A DNA stretch of 64,000 bases from Yinghuangia elevatio (GTDB lineage: Bacteria; Actinomycetota; Actinomycetes; Streptomycetales; Streptomycetaceae): assembly GCF_040649515.1 (NCBI RefSeq), contig NZ_JBEZFP010000033.1, forward strand, positions 1 through 64,000, written 5' to 3'. Positions 8,716-17,568 of the stretch are shown one piece after another (the stretch's first letter is position 1; each line of letters starts with the position of its first letter). Under the pieces are notes generated by a model that saw only the letters and a list, made by a program, of their open reading frames with translations, was not told the origin of the DNA and searched no databases. The position numbers and the translations under genes are program-made.

Positions 8716-8757
8716 AGGGTTGGGGCAGCAGGCCTTTCAGGCCGCAGGCCCAACCCT
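8716..8757 (+). terminator. Hairpin after the ATPase-like gene
   Basis: AGGGTTGGG (8716-8724) pairs perfectly with CCCAACCCT (8749-8757). An inner GGCCT-TTC-AGGCC hairpin sits in the loop. It starts 7 bases after the stop codon. The following stretch to 9072 holds no gene that I can support; it carries the leader of the PucR gene. Confidence 0.55.
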
Positions 8758-9072
8758 GCGGAGGGCTCGGTCGGCCCGAAGTCCAAAGCCGTGTGATCAC
8801 GGATATCGAGCCGGGACCTCCCGCCCGCGTTGCCACATGCGTGACACGACCGAGTAAGGCGCAGACGCCTACCCAGGTCCCGGCGTCGGGAGCTGGGGGA
8901 CGGGGTCGGTCGAACGACGGTGTTGGGACCTGAACAGGCGGGGCGGCGCGCATGGGGGGATGGCTGCGGGCACTGCTTGGCGGGGTGTGCGGGGCGGACG
9001 GGGAGGCAGAATGGGAGGGCACGCTTACTCCACTTCGGCGCATTCGCCGCCCAGCTCGTCGGGACCCCCCTC

Positions 9073-10758
9073 ATGCCCCCCACCCTCGAACAGCTCGTCC
9101 GAGCGCCCGCGCTCGACCTGGTCGTGCTGGCCGGGGAGCGGCATCTCGAGCGGGAGATCCGCTGGGTGCACACCAGCGAACTGGCCGATCCCACGCCCTA
9201 TCTCGAGGGCGGCGAGCTGGTGCTCACGACCGGCATGAAGCTCGGGCGGTCGGCGGCCGAGCGGCGGGCGTACATCGAACGCCTCGCCGACGCGGATGTG
9301 GTCGGGCTCGGGATCGGGGTCGGGCTCACGCACGCCAAGGTGCCCGCCGCGGTGGTCGAGGCCGCCGAGGAGCGCGGGCTGCCGGTGTTCGCGGTGCCGC
9401 GCCCGACGCCGTTCATCGCGATCAGCAAAATGGTCTCGTCTGCCATCGCCGCCGACCAGTACGAGGCGGTCACCACCGGCTTCGCCGCCCAGCAGGAGCT
9501 GACCCGGGCGGTGCTCGGGCGCGAGGGTTCCGCCGCGCTCATCCGGCGGCTCGCGGTGCGCCTGGACGGCTGGGCGGCGCTGTACGACCAGTCCGGCACA
9601 CCCGTGCACGTCAGTCCCACGCCCGCCCGCGCCCAGGCCGCCGCGCTGGCCGCCGACGTGACCCGGCTGCGCGGGATGTCCGCGCCCGCGTCCGCCTCGT
9701 TGCAAGGGGCAGGGCCGCACGGGGAGCGCGTGGTTCTGCAATCCCTGGGCGCGGACCGCCGCATCCGGGGATTCCTCGCCGTCGGCACCCACCGGGCCGC
9801 CAATCCGGCCGACCGGCAGATCATCGGGTCCGCCACGTCGCTGCTGACGCTCGCGCTGGAGCAGTCCCGCGCACTCGGTGCCGCCGAAGGACGCATGCGC
9901 ACCGCGCTGCTCCGCCTGTGGCTCGGCGCGCCCTGGGCGGTGTCTGCCGCCGATGCATCCGCGTCCGCCCCTGACGCGTCCGGCCCTGGGACGTCGGCCG
10001 CAGAGGCACCCGCCGGTGCTCCGGGAGCCGCCGACGAGCCCGCCCGCTCATGGCTGCCCCCTCCGGCTTGGAGCACTTCCGCGGGCTCGGCGGACTCCCT
10101 CGTCCGGGCCGTCGCGCGCGACATGGGTTCCCCGCTGCCCGACGGCCCGCTGCTCGTGGCCGTCGCGCACGGGCCGGAGGACGCGCGTACCTCGTTGGCG
10201 GAGCGGGTCGCCGGGGCCGCCAAAGAGGTCTTCGCCGCGGAGTTCGACGACGCCACGGTGCTCGTCGCCCCCGCGTCGCTGCTGGCCGACGACGCCGCCG
10301 TTCTGGACCGGGCCGCCCGGGCGGGGGCCGGCGGGCTGGCGGTGGGCGTGTCGGGGGCGGCGGACCCGGGCGCGGGCGCCGAGGCGTTCCGGCAGGCGCG
10401 GCAGGCGTACGGTGTCGGATCGCGCGCCGGGCGGGTGCTGACCGTCTACGGCCACGCGGGCGCGTCCCTGCTGCCGTTGCTCGGCGACCCCACGGTGCGC
10501 GGCTGGGCCGAGGAACTCCTCGCCCCGCTGACCGCACACGACGCCGGCGCGCGCGGCGACCTGGTGGCGTCCGTACGGGCGTGGCTCGCCCGGCACGGGC
10601 AGTGGGACGCGGCCGCCGGCGACCTGGGCGTGCACCGGCATACCCTGCGCTACCGGATCCGCCGGGCCGAGGAGATCCTCGGGCGGCGTCTCGACGATCC
10701 GGACGTACGCGCCGAGCTGTGGCTCGCGCTGCGCCTGACCGAACGGGACGGCGGGTAG
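9073..10758 (+). CDS. PucR-family transcriptional regulator
   Basis: Protein of 561 aa. Residues 1-125 match the PucR N-terminal ligand domain (TLEQLVRAPALDLVVLAGER, then WVHTSELADPTPYLEGGELV). The middle is a variable regulatory region with an Ala/Pro-rich linker near residues 295-340. The C-terminus is the PucR helix-turn-helix (WDAAAGDLGVHRHTLRYRIR, then RAEEILGRRLDDPDVRAELW). Regulators of this type often control neighbouring purine, GABA or amino acid catabolic genes. The aldehyde dehydrogenase starts 173 bases downstream on the same strand and gabT lies divergently upstream, so it is the likely regulator of both. I chose ATG 9073 because conserved sequence begins there. Longer in-frame starts add residues without family character. 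Confidence 0.85.
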   Translation: MPPTLEQLVRAPALDLVVLAGERHLEREIRWVHTSELADPTPYLEGGELVLTTGMKLGRSAAERRAYIERLADADVVGLGIGVGLTHAKVPAAVVEAAEERGLPVFAVPRPTPFIAISKMVSSAIAADQYEAVTTGFAAQQELTRAVLGREGSAALIRRLAVRLDGWAALYDQSGTPVHVSPTPARAQAAALAADVTRLRGMSAPASASLQGAGPHGERVVLQSLGADRRIRGFLAVGTHRAANPADRQIIGSATSLLTLALEQSRALGAAEGRMRTALLRLWLGAPWAVSAADASASAPDASGPGTSAAEAPAGAPGAADEPARSWLPPPAWSTSAGSADSLVRAVARDMGSPLPDGPLLVAVAHGPEDARTSLAERVAGAAKEVFAAEFDDATVLVAPASLLADDAAVLDRAARAGAGGLAVGVSGAADPGAGAEAFRQARQAYGVGSRAGRVLTVYGHAGASLLPLLGDPTVRGWAEELLAPLTAHDAGARGDLVASVRAWLARHGQWDAAAGDLGVHRHTLRYRIRRAEEILGRRLDDPDVRAELWLALRLTERDGG

Positions 10759-10931
10759 CCGGGCGCCTGGACTCGGCGCCGGCCTGGAACGTGTCCGCCG
10801 CCCTTCCACTGAGGCATGTAGGCCGTCACTCATTTGGACACCGCGTACAAGGTCGCCCGCTTCCCGGCGCGCCTACCGTGGGGGAGCGGCGCATCGCCGT
10901 GTCCGTCCCGTACGCGATCCATGGAGTTCCA

Positions 10932-12374
10932 GTGACCACGACCCACGCGTTCTGGCTGGCCGGTCGACAGGCGACCGGCGAGGCCGCCTTCGACGTCACC
11001 CACTCCTACGACAACAGCCTGGTGGGCCGCGTGAGCGTGCCGACGGACGCACAGGTCGAGGAGGCCGTCGCGGCGGCGTACGCGGTCCGCGACGAGTTCT
11101 CCGGGCTGCCTGCCTTCCGCCGCGCCGCGGCGCTCGACCACGTCGCGAAGCGGCTCGGCGAGCGGGCCGAGGAGATCGCGCGCCTCATCACCGCCGAGAA
11201 CGGCAAGCCGATCAAGTGGGCGCGCGGCGAGGTCGGCCGCGCGGTCTCGGTGTTCCGCTGGGCCGCCGAGGAGGCCCGCCGCTTTAACGGCGAGGGCATG
11301 CGCCTGGACACCGACGCGGGCGGCACGGGCCGCTATGCGCTGGTACGCCGCTTCTCGCGCGGCGTCGTGCTCGGCATCGCGCCGTTCAACTTCCCGCTGA
11401 ACCTGGTCGCGCACAAGGTCGCTCCGGCCATCGCGGTCGGCGCGCCGATCATCCTCAAGCCCGCCCCGGCCACCCCGATCACCGCGCTGGTGCTCGGCGA
11501 GATCCTGGCCGAGACGGACCTCCCGGCTGGCGCGTGGAGTGTCCTGCCGGTGCCCAACGACAAGATGCCGGCCCTCGTCCAGGACGAGCGCCTGCCGGTC
11601 ATCTCGTTCACCGGCTCCGGCCCGGTGGGCTGGTCGATCATGGACTCGGTGCCGCGCAAGCACGTGACCCTCGAACTGGGCGGCAACGCGGCGGCGGCCG
11701 TGCTCGCCGACTGGTCGTCGGACGCGGACATCGAGTGGGCCGCGTCGCGCATCGCGACGTTCTCGAACTACCAGGGCGGCCAGTCCTGCATCTCGGTGCA
11801 GCGCGTCATCGCCGACGCAGCCGTCTACGACCGCCTGGTCGAGAAGATCGTCGAGAAGGTGGGCGCGCAGGTCACCGGCAATCCCGGCGACGACAGTGTC
11901 GACGTCGGCCCGCTGGTCAGCGAGGACGCCGCCAAGCGCGTCGAGGCGTGGGTCGACGAGGCCGTGGCGGGCGGCGCGAAGCTGCTCGCGGGCGGTACGC
12001 GCGACGGGGCGACGTACGCCCCGACCGTGCTCGCCGAGGTCCCCGACAACGTGACGATCGCGTGCGAGGAGGTCTTCGGGCCGGTCCTCACCGTCACGAA
12101 GGTCGACGGGGACGACGCGGCCTTCGCGGCGGTCAACGACTCGCGCTACGGCCTCCAGGCGGGGGTCTTCACGCACAACCTGCAGACCGCGTTCAAGGCG
12201 CAGAAGGCCTTGGAGGTCGGCGGCGTGGTCATCGGCGACGCGCCGTCCTACCGTGCCGACCAGATGCCGTACGGCGGCGCCAAGGAGTCCGGCGTCGGCC
12301 GCGAGGGGGTCAAGTACGCCATGGACGACTTCACGTACGAGCGCGTGATGGTCCTCACCGGTCTCGACCTCTGA
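10932..12374 (+). CDS. NAD(P)-dependent aldehyde dehydrogenase (probable semialdehyde dehydrogenase)
   Basis: Protein of 480 aa, normal for the ALDH superfamily. Motifs in order: GIAPFNFPLNL (Asn that stabilises the oxyanion), FTGSGPVGWSI (cofactor turn), VTLELGGNAAA (Glu general base) and YQGGQSCISVQR (catalytic Cys). The late EEVFGPVLTV and YGGAKESGVGREG are also present. It oxidises an aldehyde to an acid. Beside gabT, the likely substrate is succinate semialdehyde or a related amino-aldehyde, but substrate residues cannot be judged by eye. GTG 10932 has GGAG 5 bases upstream. A T-rich terminator at 12401 ends the unit. Confidence 0.85.
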   Translation: MTTTHAFWLAGRQATGEAAFDVTHSYDNSLVGRVSVPTDAQVEEAVAAAYAVRDEFSGLPAFRRAAALDHVAKRLGERAEEIARLITAENGKPIKWARGEVGRAVSVFRWAAEEARRFNGEGMRLDTDAGGTGRYALVRRFSRGVVLGIAPFNFPLNLVAHKVAPAIAVGAPIILKPAPATPITALVLGEILAETDLPAGAWSVLPVPNDKMPALVQDERLPVISFTGSGPVGWSIMDSVPRKHVTLELGGNAAAAVLADWSSDADIEWAASRIATFSNYQGGQSCISVQRVIADAAVYDRLVEKIVEKVGAQVTGNPGDDSVDVGPLVSEDAAKRVEAWVDEAVAGGAKLLAGGTRDGATYAPTVLAEVPDNVTIACEEVFGPVLTVTKVDGDDAAFAAVNDSRYGLQAGVFTHNLQTAFKAQKALEVGGVVIGDAPSYRADQMPYGGAKESGVGREGVKYAMDDFTYERVMVLTGLDL

Positions 12375-12400
12375 GCCATCAGGGCGAGACCCCGCATACG

Positions 12401-12446
12401 ACGGGCCCGGCGACCTGGGGTGGGTTGCGCCGGGCCCGTTTGCGTT
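12401..12446 (+). terminator. Terminator of the aldehyde dehydrogenase gene
   Basis: A perfect 12-bp stem ACGGGCCCGGCG / CGCCGGGCCCGT with a 15-nt loop is followed by TTGCGTTT, a near-classical intrinsic terminator. It lies 26 bases after the stop codon. Confidence 0.8.
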
Positions 12447-12668
12447 TCCGCGGCCCGGCCCGCGGCCGGCTAGAGCCCGCCGCGGCCCCGGAAATGCGCA
12501 CGCGTGGCTGCCGGAACCGCGTGATTCCGACGTTCGGCGTCCGCCAGGCGGGTGACCTTGGTGTGCTTCGGGTAGGTACGTCGCGGTAACACCGGCCGGT
12601 AACGGGCGGAATCCTCCGGGGCGGGCCGGGTACGTGAGGGGAACCCGCACGCGAGGAGGCCCACCGAT

Positions 12669-14579
12669 ATGCCCCCTGTCACGGAACGTGAGGCCCGCAA
12701 GGTCGCCGAGGAGGCGCGCGAGAGCGAGTGGCGCAAGCCCAGCTTCGCCAAGGAGCTCTTCCTCGGCCGGTTCCGGCTCGACCTGATCCACCCCCACCCC
12801 GAGCCCGACCCCGAACAGGTCGCCCGCGGCGAGGAGTTCCTCGCAAAGCTGCGGCGCTTCCTGGAGCAGGAGGTCGACCCGACGGTCATCGAGCGCGACG
12901 CCCGCATCCCCGACGAGGTGGTGCGCGGACTGCGCGAGATCGGTGCGCTCGGCATGAAGATCGACCCGGAGTACGGCGGGCTCGGGCTCAGCCAATACCA
13001 CTACAACAGGGCCCTGGTTCTGGTCGGCTCGGTCAACCCCGCACTGGGCGCGCTGCTGTCCGCGCATCAGTCGATCGGCGTACCGCAGCCGGTGAAACTT
13101 TTCGGGACCGAGGAGCAGAAACGCGAGTTCCTGCCCCGTTCGGCGCGCGGCATCACCGCGTTCCTGCTGACCGAGCCCGACGTCGGGAGCGACCCGGCGC
13201 GGCTGGCCACGACGGCGGTGCCGACCGAGGACGGCGAGGCGTACCTCCTCGACGGCGTGAAGTTGTGGACCACGAACGGCGTCGTCGCGGACCTCGTCGT
13301 CGTCATGGCCCGAGTGCCGAAGACCGGTGACCGCAAGGGCGGCATCACCGCATTCGTCGTCGAGGCCGACTCGCCCGGCATCACCGTCGAGAACCGCAAC
13401 GCGTTCATGGGCCTACGTGGCATCGAGAACGGCGTCACGCGCTTCCATCAGGTACGCGTGCCCGCGGCCAACCGCATCGGCCCCGAGGGTGCGGGCCTGA
13501 AGATCGCCCTGACCACGCTGAACACCGGGCGCCTCTCGCTGCCCGCGATGTGCGCGGGCGGCGCCAAGTGGTCGCTGCGCGTCGCGCGCGAGTGGTCCGC
13601 GGAGCGCGAGCAGTGGGGGCGCCCGATCTCGGGGCACGAGGCGATCGCCGGCAAGATCGCGTTCATCGCGGCGACCGCGTTCGCGCTGGAGGCGGTGCTC
13701 GACCTGACCGGGCTGATGGCCGACGAGAACCGGCACGACATCCGCATCGAGGCCGCCCTCGCCAAGTTGTACGGCTCGGAGATGGGCTGGCTGGTCGCCG
13801 ACGAACTCGTGCAGATCCGTGGCGGCCGCGGCTACGAGACCGCCGCGTCGCTCGCCGCGCGCGGCGAACGGGGTATCCCCGCCGAGCAGATGCTGCGCGA
13901 CTCGCGGATCAACCGCATCTTCGAGGGCTCCACCGAGATCATGCACCTGCTGATCGCCCGTGAGGCGGTCGACGCACACCTGGCGGTCGCGGGCGACATC
14001 ATCGATCCCGAGGCGACGCTCAAGAAGAAGGGCAAGGCGGCCGTCGACGCCGGCGGCTTCTACGCCAAGTGGCTGCCGAAGCTGGTCACCGGGGCCGGGC
14101 AAGTCCCGACGTCCTACAAGGAGTTCGGCGAACTCGCCGGGCACCTGCGGTATGTCGAGCGGGCCTCGCGCAAGCTCGCCCGCTCGACCTTCTACGGCAT
14201 GGCGCGCTGGCAGGGGCGCATGGAGCGCAAGCAGGGCTTCCTCGGCCGCATCGTCGACATCGGCGCCGAGCTGTTCGCGATGAGCGCGTGCTGCGTACGT
14301 GCGGAGCAGTTGCGGCGGCGCGACCCCGAGCAGGGCGGTTCGGCGTACGCGCTGGCCGACCTGTTCTGCCGCCAGGCGCGCGTGCGCTGCGACGAGTTGT
14401 TCGGTCGTCTGTGGACCAACACCGACTCATACGACGTCAAGGTGACCGAGCAGGTCATGGCGGGCCGACACCGCTGGCTGGAGGACGGCGTGGTCGACCC
14501 GTCGACCCCGGGTGCATGGATCGCGGCGGCGGACCCCGGACCGGCCAAGACCGACAACGCGCACCGCACGATCGACTGA
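12669..14579 (+). CDS. Acyl-CoA dehydrogenase, long (VLCAD/ACAD9-like) form
   Basis: Protein of 636 aa, much longer than the roughly 380-aa short- and medium-chain enzymes. The extra length is a C-terminal helical extension from about residue 435, as in very-long-chain acyl-CoA dehydrogenases. FLLTEPDVGSDPARLATTAV is the FAD/substrate loop. NRIFEGSTEIMHLLIAREAV carries the expected catalytic base Glu 419. REQWGRPISGHEAIAGKIAF is the typical C-terminal helix start. It introduces a trans-2 double bond into acyl-CoA with FAD and electron-transfer flavoprotein. ATG 12669 has AGGAGG 9 bases upstream. It appears to be transcribed alone and is followed by a hairpin at 14609. Confidence 0.88.
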   Translation: MPPVTEREARKVAEEARESEWRKPSFAKELFLGRFRLDLIHPHPEPDPEQVARGEEFLAKLRRFLEQEVDPTVIERDARIPDEVVRGLREIGALGMKIDPEYGGLGLSQYHYNRALVLVGSVNPALGALLSAHQSIGVPQPVKLFGTEEQKREFLPRSARGITAFLLTEPDVGSDPARLATTAVPTEDGEAYLLDGVKLWTTNGVVADLVVVMARVPKTGDRKGGITAFVVEADSPGITVENRNAFMGLRGIENGVTRFHQVRVPAANRIGPEGAGLKIALTTLNTGRLSLPAMCAGGAKWSLRVAREWSAEREQWGRPISGHEAIAGKIAFIAATAFALEAVLDLTGLMADENRHDIRIEAALAKLYGSEMGWLVADELVQIRGGRGYETAASLAARGERGIPAEQMLRDSRINRIFEGSTEIMHLLIAREAVDAHLAVAGDIIDPEATLKKKGKAAVDAGGFYAKWLPKLVTGAGQVPTSYKEFGELAGHLRYVERASRKLARSTFYGMARWQGRMERKQGFLGRIVDIGAELFAMSACCVRAEQLRRRDPEQGGSAYALADLFCRQARVRCDELFGRLWTNTDSYDVKVTEQVMAGRHRWLEDGVVDPSTPGAWIAAADPGPAKTDNAHRTID

Positions 14580-14608
14580 CCGACCGCAGGACCGGACGCG
14601 ACGAGGCG

Positions 14609-14636
14609 GGCGAGCGGCAGAAGTCGGCCGCTCGCC
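14609..14636 (+). terminator. Terminator after acyl-CoA dehydrogenase
   Basis: A 10-bp perfect stem GGCGAGCGGC / GCCGCTCGCC with an 8-nt loop lies 30 bases past the stop codon and 100 bases before dxr. Confidence 0.65.
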
Positions 14637-14735
14637 TGTCGGCGGGAGCATCGTGTTCCCCGGGGAGATCGAAAGCGCGGGAATTGTCCCGGGGGCGTAC
14701 GACGGGAGGCCTTCGAGGACCGTCACAATGGTCCG

Positions 14736-16004
14736 ATGGACTCCCTGGCAGATCCGTACGCCCCCTTCTCCGACCCGGCGCAGCCCTCCGCGCGGCGCGA
14801 CGTCGTGCTGCTCGGTTCCACCGGTTCGATCGGGACGCAGACGATCGACGTCGTCAAGGCCAATCCCGACCTGTTCCGCGTGGTGGGCCTGTCGGCCGGC
14901 GGCGGGCGTGTCGACCTGCTGGCCGCCCAGGCACTGGAGCTCGGGGTGGACGTCGTCGCCGTGTCGCGCGCGACCGCCGCGCAGGACCTCCAGCTCGCGT
15001 TCTACGCCGAGGCCAAGCGCCGGGGATACGCGACCGGCGAGTACAAGGTGCCGCGCATTCTGGCGGGTCCCGACGCCGCGACCGAACTGGCCGCGCACCC
15101 GTGCGACGTCGTCGTCAACGGCATCACCGGGTCGATCGGCCTCGCGCCGACGCTGGCCGCGCTGAAGGCAGGCACGATGCTCGCGCTGGCCAACAAGGAG
15201 TCGCTGATCGTCGGCGGCCCGCTGGTGAAGGCCGCCGCGCGGCCCGGCCAGATCGTGCCGGTCGACTCCGAGCACTCCGCGCTGTTCCAGGCCCTGCGCG
15301 GCGGACGGTACGACCAGGTCCGCAGGCTCGTCGTGACCGCCAGCGGCGGCCCGTTCCGCGGCCGGAGCCGTGCCGACCTCGGCGACGTCACGCCGGAGCA
15401 GGCGATGGCGCACCCGACGTGGGACATGGGCCCGGTCATCACGATCAACTCGGCGACGCTGGTCAACAAGGGCCTTGAGGTCATCGAGGCGCACCTGCTC
15501 TACGACATCCCGTTCGACCGCATCGACGTGGTGGTGCACCCGCAGTCGATCGTGCACTCGATGGTCGAGTTCATCGACGGCTCCACCCTCGCCCAGGCCA
15601 GCCCGCCCGACATGCGCCTGCCGATCGCGCTCGCCCTCGGCTGGCCCGACCGGGTGCCCGACGTCGCCCCGGGGATGGACTGGACCAAGGCGCAGAGCTG
15701 GGAGTTCGCACCGCTGGACAACGAGGCATTCCCGGCCGTCCAGCTCGCGTGTGCGGCCGGAACCACCGGCGGCACCGCACCCGCCGTCTTCAACGCCGCG
15801 AACGAGGAGTGCGTGGACGCCTTCGTCGCCGGGAACCTCTCCTTCCTCGGAATCGTCGACACTGTGGCCCAGGTGCTGGGCGAGCATGATGTCCGCGGCA
15901 CCGGGGGACAAGCCCTCACACTTGAAGATGTCCTCGACGCCGAACTGTGGGCCCGCCACCGCGCCCGCGAACTTGTCGCCGACGCACTGGGAGTAGCCCG
16001 ATGA
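14736..16004 (+). CDS. dxr: 1-deoxy-D-xylulose 5-phosphate reductoisomerase
   Basis: Protein of 422 aa catalysing the NADPH-dependent rearrangement of DXP to methylerythritol phosphate, the committed step of the MEP isoprenoid route. All expected motifs are visible: GSTGSIGTQT (NADPH), ANKESLIVGG, VPVDSEHSALFQ (metal ligands Asp and Glu), TASGGPFRG, HPTWDMGPVITINSATLVNK and VVHPQSIVHSMVEF. The TGA stop (16002-16004) overlaps the ATG of the site-2 protease gene, so the two are translationally coupled. ispG, a later enzyme of the same pathway, lies 1.3 kb downstream on the same strand. The ribosome site before ATG 14736 is weak. Confidence 0.95.
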   Translation: MDSLADPYAPFSDPAQPSARRDVVLLGSTGSIGTQTIDVVKANPDLFRVVGLSAGGGRVDLLAAQALELGVDVVAVSRATAAQDLQLAFYAEAKRRGYATGEYKVPRILAGPDAATELAAHPCDVVVNGITGSIGLAPTLAALKAGTMLALANKESLIVGGPLVKAAARPGQIVPVDSEHSALFQALRGGRYDQVRRLVVTASGGPFRGRSRADLGDVTPEQAMAHPTWDMGPVITINSATLVNKGLEVIEAHLLYDIPFDRIDVVVHPQSIVHSMVEFIDGSTLAQASPPDMRLPIALALGWPDRVPDVAPGMDWTKAQSWEFAPLDNEAFPAVQLACAAGTTGGTAPAVFNAANEECVDAFVAGNLSFLGIVDTVAQVLGEHDVRGTGGQALTLEDVLDAELWARHRARELVADALGVAR

Positions 16005-17302
16005 CGTTGTTCATGACCGTGCTCGGCATCGTCGTGTTCGTGGTCGGCCTGCTGTTCTCGATCGCCTGGCACGAGGCCGGACACCTCGCCATGGGCAAGC
16101 TCTTCGGGGTGCGCGTCCCGCAGTACATGGTCGGCTTCGGCAAGACCATCTGGTCGAAGAAGATCGGCGAGACGGAGTACGGCCTCAAGGCGGTCCCCGC
16201 GGGCGGCTACTGCCGGCTCATCGGCATGTTCCCGCCGGACAAGGACGGCAACCTCAAGGCCAAGAGCACCTCGCCGTGGCGCAGCATGATCGAGGAGGCG
16301 CGAGAGGCGTCGTACGAGGAGGTCGGTCCCGGCGACGACAGCCGCCTCTTCTACACCCGCAAGCCGTGGCAGAAGTTCCTGATCATGTTCGCCGGGCCCG
16401 CGATGAACCTGGTGCTGGGCGTGGCGATCCTGGCCGGGGTGTGGATGACGTACGGCGTCATGGAGCCCGGCACGAAGGTCGCGGTGGTGACCGACTGCGT
16501 GGTGAAGGCCAGCGAGGCGGGCCGCGAGTGCGCGCCCGGGGACGAGGCCGCACCCGGCAAAGCCGCGGGACTCCAGGTCGGCGACCGCATCGTGCAGTTC
16601 AACGGCGTGCCGGTGAAGTCGTACGACGACCTGCGCCCGCTGATCCGGGAGAGCAGCGGCCAAGTCACCGTGGTCGTCGACCGCGGCGGCCAACTGGTGA
16701 CGCTCACGCCGACCCTCGCCCAGAACGAGATGGCCAAGCTCGACGGCGACGGCCGGCCCATCGAAGGCAAGTACGTCAGCACCGGCTTCCTCGGCTTCAG
16801 CCCGCTGAACGAGCAGCACACGCTCGGCGTCGGGGGCGTGGTGGACGAGCTCGGGTTCTACATGGAGAAGTCCGTCGAGGGCCTCATGCGGATCCCGGAG
16901 AAGGTCCCCGCGCTGTTCGGCGCGGCGTTCCAGGGGGACGAGCGCGACGAGGACTCGCCGGTCGGCATGGTCGGCGCCGCGCGCATCGGCGGCGAGGTCA
17001 TGGCCGCCGACGTGCCCGCCGAGTCCCGGCTGATCATTTTCGTGCAGCTGCTGGCCATGGTGAACATCGGTCTGTTCCTGTTCAACATGCTGCCGCTGCT
17101 GCCGCTCGACGGCGGCCACATGGTGGGTGCCATGTGGGAGTCGCTGCGCCGCCGCCTCGCCCGGCTGTTCAATCGGCCCGACCCCGGCCCGTTCGACGTC
17201 GCCAAGCTGATGCCGGTGGCGTACGCGGTGGCGGTCGTCTTCATCGGCTTCACCGTGCTGGTCCTGATCGCGGACGTGGTCAACCCCGTCAAGGTGACCT
17301 GA
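16001..17302 (+). CDS. Site-2 intramembrane zinc metalloprotease (RseP/Rip1 type)
   Basis: Protein of 433 aa. The first membrane helix carries HEAGH (His 24, Glu 25, His 28), the zinc site of M50 proteases. A PDZ domain lies near residues 185-245 (KAAGLQVGDRIVQFNGVPVK). The last helices hold NMLPLLPLDGGHM, the LDG motif that supplies the third zinc ligand. Such enzymes cut anti-sigma factors or other membrane proteins within the bilayer after a first extracellular cut. The start overlaps the dxr stop (ATGA), a conserved actinobacterial pairing. A hairpin at 17359 ends the pair. Confidence 0.92.
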   Translation: MTLFMTVLGIVVFVVGLLFSIAWHEAGHLAMGKLFGVRVPQYMVGFGKTIWSKKIGETEYGLKAVPAGGYCRLIGMFPPDKDGNLKAKSTSPWRSMIEEAREASYEEVGPGDDSRLFYTRKPWQKFLIMFAGPAMNLVLGVAILAGVWMTYGVMEPGTKVAVVTDCVVKASEAGRECAPGDEAAPGKAAGLQVGDRIVQFNGVPVKSYDDLRPLIRESSGQVTVVVDRGGQLVTLTPTLAQNEMAKLDGDGRPIEGKYVSTGFLGFSPLNEQHTLGVGGVVDELGFYMEKSVEGLMRIPEKVPALFGAAFQGDERDEDSPVGMVGAARIGGEVMAADVPAESRLIIFVQLLAMVNIGLFLFNMLPLLPLDGGHMVGAMWESLRRRLARLFNRPDPGPFDVAKLMPVAYAVAVVFIGFTVLVLIADVVNPVKVT

Positions 17303-17358
17303 CCACGACTCGCCCCGGCCGGCGACGGGCCCGACGACACGACGACGATCGAATCCGG

Positions 17359-17399
17359 ACAACCAACCCGGTCGTTTCCAGAGGCGACCGGGTGGTTGT
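17359..17399 (+). terminator. Terminator after dxr and the site-2 protease gene
   Basis: A long inverted repeat ACAACCAACCCGGTCG with CGACCGGGTGGTTGT (one bulged A, 10-nt loop) lies 57 bases after the protease stop. Confidence 0.7.
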
Positions 17400-17568
17400 C
17401 GAAACGCTGTGTGCCGGTACTGCAACAGATTCGCTCGGTACCGGGCGCGTTTACCCGGCAACCGGGTGCGTGCCGTAGCTTGGTGATCGGCCTCTCCCGC
17501 CACCTGTGCGCCACCCGGCGGAAGGGGCCGAGCATCTTTCGTCCGACCTACCCGGGACTGAATCAGCT

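Noticed and set aside
9921..10050. Ala/Pro/Ser-rich stretch in the PucR gene suspected as a frameshift
   Set aside because: The frame stays open and the C-terminal helix-turn-helix is intact, so it is an interdomain linker.
10921..10935. Four-codon ATG...TGA mini-frame overlapping the aldehyde dehydrogenase start
   Set aside because: It coincides with the GGAG ribosome site of the gene, so a leader peptide is not needed to explain it.
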